Positions 22,430-34,700 of a stretch of DNA of 64,000 nt are shown here, piece by piece. The number at the start of each line of letters is the position of its first letter. Position 1 is the stretch's first letter. This stretch comes from Siderastrea radians. Lineage: Eukaryota; Cnidaria; Anthozoa; Scleractinia; Rhizangiidae. Both the position numbers and the translations under genes were made by a program. The notes under the pieces are model-generated. The model searched no databases. It saw nothing but the letters and a program-made list of their open reading frames with translations, and was not told the origin of the DNA. The stretch spans positions 41,105,424 to 41,169,423 of the forward strand of contig OZ024897.1 in NCBI GenBank assembly GCA_964017195.1, read 5' to 3'.

Positions 22430-22745
22430 GATTTCAGACTGCAGTGGAGTGATTTAACTATTCCCTTTGAAATGCAGGAAGTTCATTTCTTGTTCCACGT
22501 ACTCACAAAATCAATTTCTGTGAGCTCGCCTCCTCCTCTCTGCCTGCTATGGATCTCGCGGTTTCGCGACTCGCACATGGCTTCACAACAGACCATAATT
22601 TCTTCATTTCCGGAAGTCCCGGAGAACCTCGGTAATCTCCGTGACGTATCGTGCTACTTCACCTTGATTGACCTTCTTACCGTAAACGATCGTAAACAAT
22701 CGCATATTGAAGGCGTGGTTACATTCACTTCCCTGCAGCACCAAT
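22430..22745. promoter_or_regulatory. Shared divergent promoter of the Tudor gene and HADHB
   Basis: The two start codons face away from each other with 316 bp between them. No TATA box stands out on either side. The segment is richer in CG dinucleotides than the introns around it, which fits a housekeeping-type bidirectional promoter. Transcription starts are not visible from the sequence. Confidence 0.6.
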
Positions 22746-25700
22746 ATGGCGGCCAGCGTGTACTGTGGCAGCAAAGTTTTAAGAACCTTTGCCAGGAGCT
22801 GTCAAGCCAAATACCTGAACAACGGTAAGATTTCTCGTGTTAAGTACACCTTCCATTAAACTTTGTCGTGATTTTTAGCCATATATCATCTAGTATCTCA
22901 GGTTAATAATACCAAAATTTTATGCACTTTCATGTTACGTTGCATTGGGATCAAAGTCCAAGCACAAGTTGTGTGAAATTCACGCAACATTTCTGTGGAC
23001 TGTTTTATAATAGAAAGCTAAAAATTTTGATAGTTAATTATAAGTTGATATTTCTCCTTTTATGATGCAGTGTTCCTGAGATGTGCAAGTACCTCTCAAA
23101 AGCGAAAAGCTTCAAAGGGTAGAGTATGAAAATTCATTTTTCCGTTTTGAGGTTATCCTATCCTATCTACCTTTGTCTAGCACATAGTGAAATCAGAATT
23201 ATGCACTACTGTCTGTACACCTATAATATAAATTTTTGAGCACTTTATGCATGTATGTGAAGTTAAAGTAACTCCAGTACAGAACTGCCCCAGTCCTTCA
23301 CACCACCTCCAGTACAGAACTGCCCCTCCTTCACACCACCTCCAGTCCCTCCCCTGGGCACCAGCATTAAAAAAAATTATATCAACAAAAGTCCCTGTGG
23401 TGGAAACAAGCGAGCCATTTTGAGGAGAAATAGTCTGTGCAAACTAATTGACTTTGTCCCAAACCTGGATTTTAAACTGTTCTGAGGGACTTTGTTTTGG
23501 GATCTTCACTCCATCTTTGGCAGTTTAATAATAATTTAGAGCATCCTTCACCATGATGTCAAAATGAGGCAAATATAATTGCTACTTTCAAGTATTCTTT
23601 TAGTGTCTATTTAAAGAGTACATTACATTGCCTGCACCACAGGTAGCCCAAGCATAATATAAGAGTTTGTATGGAAAATGAAACTGAGAATTGCCATTGA
23701 TAAATAAATAAGCTTTAACAAGTAAAGCTGCTTAATAAGGACAGTAGATAAAATGTTATTTCCTAGTGTTGTATTTTGTCCTCCTGTGAAGGTTTAGTGC
23801 CTTTGGACAGGTTTTTAATCTTCTACCCTAAAAGTGTATAAGAGAAAGATATGGTTGGAGAATAAAGGCGAAAAAAGGCCTGTACTTACATTTTGTCTTG
23901 TCGAGCTCACAAAGAAGTGCCTTAAGTTCTCCTTCCTGAAATCCAATGGAGTATTCCTTGATTCTTCCCCGCATTACACGATAAAAAAGATCGAACAAAA
24001 GTTTGAAAACCGCTATCATTTATCTGTGACCCGGGAAAGTTGCCCCGCACGACCATTAAAACCTCGGCCATTACTGGGAACGAGCATCAAATGACAGCCC
24101 CACCGGGAGAGGGCATGATATTCCTCACAAAGTTTTTCCAAAATATCATGCCCTATCCCGGTGGGGCTGTCATTTGACGCTCCGGGGCGGGGGCTGCAGT
24201 GATTTTACTTTTAATAAAGCTATCTATCTATCTATCTCATTCCCAGTGATGGCCGAGGTTTTAACGGTCGAGCAGGGCATCTTTCCCGGGTCATGGATAA
24301 ATGGCTGGTTGGTTGGTTGGCAGCCCACACAGCCAGAGCTTTACATGGTTTTTCTGTAGCATGAAACAACAGAGAGTTTTACTACTCCCCCTGGATGGGA
24401 TGCTAGTTCATCACAAAGTCACCTTCATAATCTCTTTGCAAGCACCTGTTTATACACCTGGGTAAAGGAGACAATGTGGAATAAGTTTCATTGTCTGCCC
24501 AATTGGACGTCTGAGGTGCCAACACCCATACACCACCACGCCCCTGTAACTGAACATGGACTCGGGCATTTGGGGGGCAATTTGCCATTTCTTCCTCAAA
24601 TTGCCTTGAAGAACATTCATCAGCATTTGCTTACATTGTTATTTGGGTAAGATTAGTTACAGGGTATCACTGGCAAGCATCCCTGGTAATGTTAGCAGTT
24701 TGGCCATCTGTGGTAGGGTTCTGATCTCTGTGTATTTGCAGTTGCAGCTTCAAAAGGAACAGGAAGGAACATTGTCTTAGTGGAGGGAGTGCGAACTCCA
24801 TTTCTTATGTCTGGAACCAGGCAAGTGTTGTCAATTCTCAGTTCTGATTTCTTCATAAATATTAATGACCCTTAACCATAAAACTTTCCAGCTGAGAAAG
24901 TGTGAGGTATTCTCCAAGTTAGGTACATTTTGTTCACACTATATTGCCCAGTGAACATTACCTTATGACAACAAATTATTGCTTCATGAAATTAATTTGT
25001 GAACTGGAATTTATGTTAACTTACGTGTAAGTTGGATTAATTTTTCTTGTAGGATTAATTTTTGCTATATACCTTGGTAAAGTGGATTATTGATTCCCAC
25101 CTTGTTAATTCCCATCATTTTGGTCGCAAATTCTGAAACCAGTCCTCAGGTTTAGGCAAAATTGATAGCAACAACAGATTTCTTAGCTTAGTGTACCTGT
25201 ATTTTGATCATTTAATGCACTGTTAAATATGATCTCTGAATTCAAATACACCCTGGCCAGCAGGCCCTCAGAACTGTCTTCTTCAACATGTAATTCAGCG
25301 TATTTTGGACAGAATGCTTATGGTGTTAATACACTTCCACCATGATGGTAGATTGCCAGACCTCCAAGCTCACATTAATTCTCTCCATTTCAAAACTTTA
25401 CCTTCTTTTTTCATTAATATGCTTTATTCCAAACCATTTTTTATTTCAATTTGTAATTGAGGTCACATTAATATCAAGCAACTTAATAAACAAGTGTTCA
25501 TTCCCTATTTTGCAATAATGTAACAGAGAAAATGAGTAATTGGTAGTTATTTCAAGGCAAGGTCTCTGTATAGTGGTCAAAGAGAGGAGATGAAGAACTG
25601 GAAGTAATTATTTTTATGTTTTGTGTATGTTCTTAAAAAATTGATAAATTAAACTTATTACTAACTTTACTGAACTTTTAGTTATGCTGACCTGCTAGCA

Positions 25701-28700
25701 CATGATGTTCAAAGAGGAGCATTAGAGTAAGTTGTAACCAGATTTGTGTTTTTCCTTTAAAGTGAAACCTTGCATCATGCAGTATGGTTCTAATTCTTCA
25801 GTCCATGTCACCATGCAAATGAAAGCTACTGGGTATTATATTGCTGTGTAGTGATGCTGTTTATTGAGCTGTATAAGGTGCTTCAGGCTATTAAGTCCGT
25901 CGATGAAATCCTAAAGTGTGAACATTCAAATGAAAGCTATTTAGCGGTAGTTTGCTGTGTTGCTCTTTATTATGCTGTAAAAAGTGGTTCTAACTATTGT
26001 GATGAGGGATGGGATCTGTGACTACTCAATTGAAGCTACTAAGTAGTACTATAGCTATCCTGTGGTGCTGTTTCAGGGTTCTATCTCGGATATTTGAGGG
26101 GTAGAAGTTTCCTCCCCAAAATGCCCAGCTTCTTCCCCCCCCCCCCAAAAAAAATATTATCATCATCACAATATATAAGTAACTATAACGGAAAAATCAT
26201 CCAGTCGCAACACGGTCAGTGCACATGAAGTGAGTATTCCCTGTCTAAGGACACTATATGACGCTATATGACAAGGAACATGGAGTGTTACAAACATTAT
26301 CTCAAAATTGTGTCTCAAAATGCTCCAGATTGCATCTCAGCACGCACTTGTTTCAAAAAATTTCCTGGGGGGTGCATGCCCCTGGACCCCCCAGGAAGCT
26401 CGTGGCCTTTAGCCACTCAGGACTTCTCCCCCAAATGATAAATCCGAGAGAGTACCCAGTGTTTGTTGTGCTTTTAAAGTTTGGTTCAACTTTTAGAAAT
26501 TCTAAACTGTGACCATTCAAATTAAGGCTTGTGAGTAGCACTTTTCTTTGGTACTGTTTATTTGTGAATGTTTTCCCGCTTGAGAGTAAGTGTCACTAAT
26601 TGTTTGAGAAAATTGTATTTTCAGGGGCCTTGTGTCAAGGACTGGGATAAGTAAAGGTCAGTAGCTGCCAGTCTTCTCTGTTCCAACTTAGTGAAAGTAA
26701 TATATTGCCTGGTTCTATGATGACTGATGTATATTACTTTTTCAGATGCTGTGGATCACATTGTTATTGGTACAGTAATTCAAGAAGTCAAAACCAGCAA
26801 CATTGCTAGAGAGGTAAGTTTTAATTATGTTAGTGAAACAATCATCGTGATGTTACAGAACATGCACGTGTGGGTATAGTACTTCTCAGAGGCAAATTAG
26901 CCCAGTTTTGATAACAACCAGCAGCATTAAGCTTTTGACCAGAAGGGGGGGTGGTCAACACGTCAGACTTTCAATCAGAAGATCAAGGGTTGGTTTTAGG
27001 CTACAGACTCAGTCACAATTAGTTGGGACACTTCAAGCCTCCTGTTTTTTTTTTCTTTTTGTGCTCCTCTTCTCCCTCTCAATGTTGTTTATCGCAATTC
27101 AGCCAGCAAATCTTGTACACCAACATTGAGAGGGCAGAGAGACAGAAAGTGTCCCAACTAATGTGTCTGATACTGTAGTTCATTCCCTGCACTGTTTTTT
27201 TATCTTGTTTCCTTGTTAAATTTCTCTTCCCAGTTGTATAAATGGCTACAGGCACAAAATAGACTGGGGGTAACCCTACAATGGACTAGCATTCCGACCA
27301 GGAGAAATAGCAATGCTCCTAACTGCTTCATGCTTCAGTAACTAAGTCAAGTTTGGTCTTTTGGGTCATGTGGCCTTTTTAGTATCTGGATAAAAGGATG
27401 AGGAGTGTAACCTCTTCTTCCTGGTTACCTTAGCATTTTGCTAATAGGAAATGTGGCACAAAGTATTCAAGGCTGTTACCAAACACTTGTCCCTTAGCCC
27501 TTGGCATATTCAATCATACCCAGATGCTCCTAACATAGAGCCTTGAGCTTCTTGGATTTTCCTTTAAAGGCAGTAACATTGAGAGCTAATAATATGTTTG
27601 TGCTTACATGAATCAATGAATGAGTTAGTTGTGGTTTCTTGTTGTTTAGTTGTATTGCATTTTATCACCAGGCTGCCTTAAGTGCTGGCTTCTCAGACAA
27701 GATTCCCTGTCACACTGTTACTATGGCCTGCATCTCATCAAATCAGGCAATCACCTCAGGTACCCAGTTTAAATAGTAAAGTATATGGATGAATTGCTGC
27801 AAAGTGAGAACCTGTTACCTTGATTTGTAAGCCGTGTCAGTACCACCTAATTGTTAAATAAAGGTTTTTGTCTCCCTAGCCGTGGGCCTTATTGCCAGTG
27901 GTAATTGTGATACAGTAATTGCTGGTGGAGTGGAATTTATGTCTGATGTTCCAATCAGACTCAGTCGCCCTCTCAGAAAGACTTTGCTTTCTTTGAATAA
28001 GGTACAGTAATCCTGCATTCAGTCTTGCATGCATACAAAAGTGGGAATTTAGTTTTCCCCAGCAACTATCCCACCATCTGTGTCATTTTCGTCTATTGTT
28101 TGGTTTATCATTTTAATATTTTTCTTTCCTTTTCTGTTCAAATTACAAATGCATGTATTGTTTGGTGATACACCCTGTATTATTTAACATTAGTTAAAAC
28201 AAACCTTTCAATGTAGCAATGTCTGTGCCCAGCTATTTGAAGATCATTAGATCCAAAAACTTTGAAACCTGTTTGATTTAAACTTTTTGATGTGCTGCAC
28301 AGGCTGGATGTTGTAGCATTGCAACTGTTCATCATGCTATGTTTAAATTTACTTAAATTTGTCTTTTCAGGCTAAAACTCTTGGTGCCAGAGTGGGACTC
28401 TTGTCCAAGATCAGACCAAAGTTCCTCAGTCCTGAGGTAACTCACTCACTTACACTTAATGTGCAAGAGTCAAGTAACAGCAATTTTTCATAAATTCCCC
28501 TTTTGGAGAAATTGACAGAACAACACCTTAATTTTGTACAGCGTAATAAACAGTATGGAAGGAAAGTTCTAATACACAGATAACAGGCAGCTCTTTACAA
28601 CCTCTAATTTCATTGGACCTTGGTATCATGCAGCTCTATTGTTTTCAGGGCTAGGGTCCATTGTTTTGTTGTTTGCTCTATTGTTTTCTCAGCAAATCAG

Positions 28701-31700
28701 AGAGGACCTTGTAAGAGCTGCGTACCGCTTCCTAATACACTTTGCCACCATAGAAATGCGTAGGGACTGAGAACAAAGCAAAATTATTGTTGTATTCAAT
28801 CACTGATTGCAAGTTAGAATTACCTTAGTATCCTTAGCAAGTTTGAGAACGTTTGGATGAAAAGTTACTAAGTATGAGTTTTAAAAAATCTGGAAAATTT
28901 CAAAGAAACATTCTACCATTCAAACCCTGTAAATTGCACTGACATTTTTGAAACTACTTTCTGTTCAACTGATTAGTTCCAAACTGGTCAGGAGTATAAA
29001 ATTAATATTGAGTGCTTTTTCATTTGGGGGATGTAATATTAAACAATCAGCCTTTTATTGTTTCTAAAATGGCTTGCATCTTTGACATGGTCACACGCTT
29101 TGAGGATTTCATCCACCAACTCAAAACTTAGAACCACCTTGTACAACAGTGGTGCTCTTGTATGGAACAATCTTCCTGAGGAAGTACGTACAGCAAATTC
29201 CTTATATCTCTTTAAGAGAATTACTCATAGATGGTTTTCTGAACAGTACTCCCACACGGCAAATATGTAAACCAGCTGTAGAGAACTTTTATGTATTTTC
29301 TATGTGATATTGATATCTTTTAATCGTGTTTAAATAAAGTTATTACTCAACATATAGCACCCCAAGAAATTACTGTGCAACAGCATTCAGTTTTAGGATT
29401 TCAAACAGAGACCTTTTTTAAAAGGCAGTAGAATTTGAAAATAGAATGGCATGTTCAGACTGCATCACAGTTACTTTCAACTGATATAATGTTTACATAA
29501 AGTTTACATAAAGTTATCATAAAGTTTACATAAAGTTTACATAAAGTTATCACTCAACATATAGCACCCCAAGAAATTACTGTGCAACAGCATTCAGTTT
29601 TAGGATTTCAAACAGAAACCTTTTTTAAAAGGCAGTAGAATTTGAAAATAGAATGGCATGTTCAGACTGCATCACAGTTACTTTCAACTGATATAATGTT
29701 GCTGTGTCACTGTTCTTCTCAGCTGCCAGCTGTTGCAGAGTTTTCTACTGGTGAAACCATGGGGCATAGTGGAGACAGGTACAAAATTTTCAATTTTCAG
29801 TTACACCTATAAAAAGTAATTATTTTCTTCTCTTTGTGGGAGTTTTCCGAGATAAATTAATCTTCATTTCTAGCAGCTTGTTTAAACACAGAAATATCAA
29901 ATACTGCAGTCCAATTTGATGCAACTTTGCAACCATTCTTTAAGACATGTCACAGGAGACACATGAATGTCATATATTGCAGCAAAAATGCGTGGAAGTA
30001 TTTTCCAAGACTTATCAAGAGAGTTACACGAATGCAATATATCACTGTGAAAGGGACAGGAAAAACTTTTAAATGTCTAAAGAAGGGTGGTCAAACTGCC
30101 CAAAACATCAAAAATATATTCACATTGTTAGCTTAGACTACACAAAGACCATAAAGAGGAACAGATAATTTTTAAGGCTGTGACAGTGTGAGGTGAACAT
30201 TTTAGAGACACTGTTAGTGATTTGCTAGAAGTATGTTATTTTAAAATGATTAAATATTCCTTAATTTCTTTAGATTGGCTGCAGCATTTGGTGTCAGTAG
30301 ACAGGAGCAGGTGATTGTCATTAAGATTTTATTTTACATTTATCAAAAATCAACATGATTGCCAGGGTGTTTTTTAACATAAATCATATTATCATGTGCA
30401 TACATAACCCAAACATGTCTTCAAACTGAGCAGGCAAATTTTACTTTGGAAAGGTAGTGCTAAGTGGTGTACAGGTGAGCATTTATGAATGAAACCTGCA
30501 CTCCACAAAAATGTTATCAGTCAAGATTAAAATATCAAGTAACCAACAAACAATAAACTGCATTAATTTGGTCATATCAGATGATCAAATGCTTAAATTG
30601 CAAAGCTTGGTTGGGTAGGATGGGAAAATACTTGTCTCTTGATCATACTACACAGACTCGCTGCATTTAATCTTGACACCTTCACCTTTACCTTTTCCCT
30701 GTCCTTCCCTCTTACAATAATAGGAAGTACATAATCTGTTAACCCTTTAACTCCTAAGAGAGCCTAAAAGCAGTTCAAGACGAATCCCAAATTTCATTTT
30801 GTAAAATGCTTAAATGTAAATAGTACCATTTAAAAGTACTGCTGACAAGGTTTCATTTGAATAGTCAGACCAAAGGATTTCATCCACAGAGTAAAAAGTT
30901 AGAACCACCTAAATGTCTCCATAACTGACTCTGGGAGTGAAGGGGTTAAAAACTATTTTATTTAAACTTAATTAGTGAATTTTACTGAGCATTATTATAT
31001 GGCAAGCAATTCTCCAGTCTATATCAAGTGTTCTGATTGGTTAGTTTTCAGTCTGGATTTTACAGTACGGACCATTACCACGGAAACGGTCCTTTTTTGG
31101 ATATGTTTTTTGTGCTCCTGGGCTTCCGCAAAATTCAAACTGCGAAAACCCAAGAAGATAAAAAAAGGAAAGGTTTGGAGCTGGTAAAAAACAAATGAAC
31201 GAAGTAAACACGTCTGTTTAGAAAAAGCGCTGTTCAATTAACTTTACCGGCTTTTTGATATAAGCAAAAGACTTGCCGGCAGTGAATCGAAAGGCATGGC
31301 CAACGTTCTTAGTGGCTGTGTGTGTTTATTGTTTTTTTGTACAGCTATAGACTGTAAGCTGTGAAGAGCCGAGTAAATCAGCCAAGACTTAAACAATAAT
31401 AAATATTATTAAAATTCAGCAGTGACAAAAGAGTACGTTTCTCACAAGAAAACCTCTCGGTGAAAAAAAATGAAAACTGCAAAACAACTAGCAAGCAACT
31501 GTAAATCGAAAGGGAATGATCTCATTCAAATGTCTAGTTTAATATTGGCCATCGCTTCAGTCAGCACTTTCCACAAGAACAAATTAAAGCTACACGTACA
31601 TGCATTAAACTAACAGTGTACCTTGATTCCTCAGTGCCGAGATTTTTGCTGTTGTAGTGAACATCCTTGAAAATAATTTTAGCTTGTTTACAAGTCCGCT

Positions 31701-34700
31701 CTTGCTGTAGCTCGCCCTAAAAACAACTTTGTTAGGTGCGACGAAAATTTGCTCTCAGCATCCACAAAATTCTCCATGAAGCCACTGAAGCAAACAACTT
31801 GCAGTATTTGATGGAGAAATAATTTCCAGTGTCTCTTTTTTAAGTTCGAGTGTTCCTTTGTTCACATTACAGACTAACACGCTGCCACAATTTCCAGTTT
31901 GAGAAGCACGTTTGTGAGATTTTATCGCGGCGTTTTCATTATTCTTCTTTTTCCCAAATATTGTCTCCGCCCATAACGAAGAAGTATTTTCAAATAAAAC
32001 TATCTTTTGTTGTAGAGGACGAGGAAAAACTGACACATATAACAGAAGCAGAGCAGTTTTCATTTAAGAGCCACGCAAGTTTTTGCCAATCAACAGCAAC
32101 GATCATCAAACTGATTCGAAAACCAGTTAAAATCGCCGGCTTCTTTCCTTGAGACCGCGCCGGAAATTGACTTGAATGAACTACCGGAAGTAATGTTTCA
32201 TACGAAAATGATGCCATATAATAAACGACTTACTAACTTCACTTGCTCGGGACTGTACTGGGGAATATTGGCCCTTGGTCGTTTTTGTACGCTGTGCTCG
32301 GTCCATACTACCACGACTTCAGGCCAATATTCCCCAGTACGGCCCTCGCGTTCAGTTAGTAAGAGGTTAATATTTGATGTATCAGTGAATTCTGTGGCAC
32401 ACTGGTTTGACATTCTCTTTTCCTGTACAGGATGAATATGCTCTGCGATCTCACACACTGGCTCATACAGCAGCAAGTGTAAGGAAACTCATTTTAATGA
32501 AACTATTTTATAACAGCTAATCGCTTATGTCAATATTTTTTGTTTTTTGGTGATTTTATTTCTCAAGTATCTTCTGTGTTTAACCTAGTACATTTTCTTT
32601 CAGGCTGGAAAGCTGGAGGACATCCTTGCATACAAAATACCTGGTAAGTTATAAAATTGGCAGTGCCTGGATGCTCGGCAGCCAGGCACGGGTCTTTCAC
32701 GACTAAATGCCCAGCAGTCCAAAAGGAAAAGGATTCCGATGTAGAAAGCCAAAGGAACCACAATATGGCACAACCATTCCTGATACGTCAAAAGACCCAA
32801 AATCATGTTTCACAGGATAATTTAACTGATCTTACTGTTTTGTAAACAGAAACGCTACTTGACTGTCTAAATTTTAATCACAACAATGAGTGCTCATTAT
32901 AATAGCTAATCTTGCCATGTTATTAGCACAAGGGTTTCAACAACTTTTTTCATAATTGGCTGCTGAAGGGGAAATAGGTGGCTGTGACCACAATAAGGTC
33001 ACTTTCCTCTCTTAAAAATAAGCTCTTAACAGACAGTGATAAGAGGCCTTATAAGTGGGGGTAGACCGCCGGTAACTAGCTTTTATTGAAACCCCTGTAG
33101 CAATTTTTAGACATGTAAAATAGACAATTTTTGTAGAAATGTAAAAGGGGCTCAGTCCCCTAGGTAAAGATTGGGAAAACTCGCTAGGGTCGCCTTCCAG
33201 TAGTTTAACAGTAAAATTGTGATAAGATGTGGGGCAGGCTTGTCACTCGGGCCCTCTGCTACAGGCAACTACTAAGTTTTCTACCTCTTCTGAGTTCACT
33301 TGCCTTTGGACCAAAAGGTTCATCTTAATCAATTACAGGAAGCATTGTAATGAAGTTTCTTTTGAGTTAGATATGAAAAGAAATTAAAACAGGAAAAAAA
33401 CATACTTAGTATTCTGCTAACAGAGATTGAGGAATTCATTGTATCTTGTCTGTCACCTTGCCATTAGGACGCACAGAAACTGTGACAGCTGACAATGGAA
33501 TCCGCGTCTCCACACTAGCGCAGATGGCCAAGTTAAAACCAGCTTTTGTCAAACCTCACGGCACTGTTACTGCTGCTAATGCATCTTTCTTGGTAAGTCC
33601 TGTTTGTCATTTTAGAATGGTCCACTACGGTACTCAAAACCTGAGAAATGTGGCTTGGTTGGGGAAACGGAGAGGGAGTGGAGCAGAAGACATAGTAGAC
33701 CCAGGCTTCCTCAAAGACACCACCGTCTCCAACTGAAACTTGTTTCCCTTGGTTGAATTGCTCACCTATTTACTGTTGGCTGTCTTAAACTCTTGTCACA
33801 TCTCAAACAGCAGTGAGATTCTGGGAGTCTGCTGTATTTCTTGACATTGTAATCACGGTCTGTAAAGGGAGATTCTCCTACTGAAAAATCCATGTAGCCA
33901 TGGTGGGAAAAATAAGGAGGGGCATTGGAATACACGAGGAAAAACCGGAAAGCACTGTAGTGTAATTCTCCAGTTTGGTTCAACTGTTACAAGAAGCATT
34001 TGCAAGTGTGTTGATATCTTTGTGTGGTAAAACAACACAACGCTATTCAATCTTGAAGTTTACAAAAATCTTAATAAGACTAAAGTTTTGAAGACCGGGG
34101 AATATCACTTGGGAATCATCATTTAATATTATCCATTGCTAGCTGGGACGTATTGTGTCACGTGATGCATTTTCACCAATCACACGGAAGCAAAAGCTGT
34201 AATAGCCTACTAGTAGGGAACCAATAAGGGGCTCTCTATATGATAAAAGTAAGTTACATGTTGAAATTGTATTGTAAACTAGAAGGTTTATTTGATGGGT
34301 AGTTCACTGTTGCCTAACTATTCCTCAAAGAAAATTTTGTGTGACATGTTTATCTCCTTTTGTTGGTTACAGACAGATGGAGCATCAGCATGTTTGTTGA
34401 TGAGTGAAGAGAAAGCTTTAGCCATGGGATACAAACCTAAAGCATATCTCAGGTAAAACTCACTTTAAAATACATAGAGGATTTTACATGGTTGTGTGAA
34501 GATATAAATTTTATTTTCGAGTGGCAAGAACAATATTTTACGAACAAGCACAGTGAGCAAGTAAAACATAAAATAAAATTCATATCTTCAAGCCACCATG
34601 TAATTTTCTTTTTATTATATACACACGTATTTTTGCACAAACAACAGTGTAATAGAGAGAAATGCTACATTTTATGCTACAAATAGCGACTTCACCGCCT

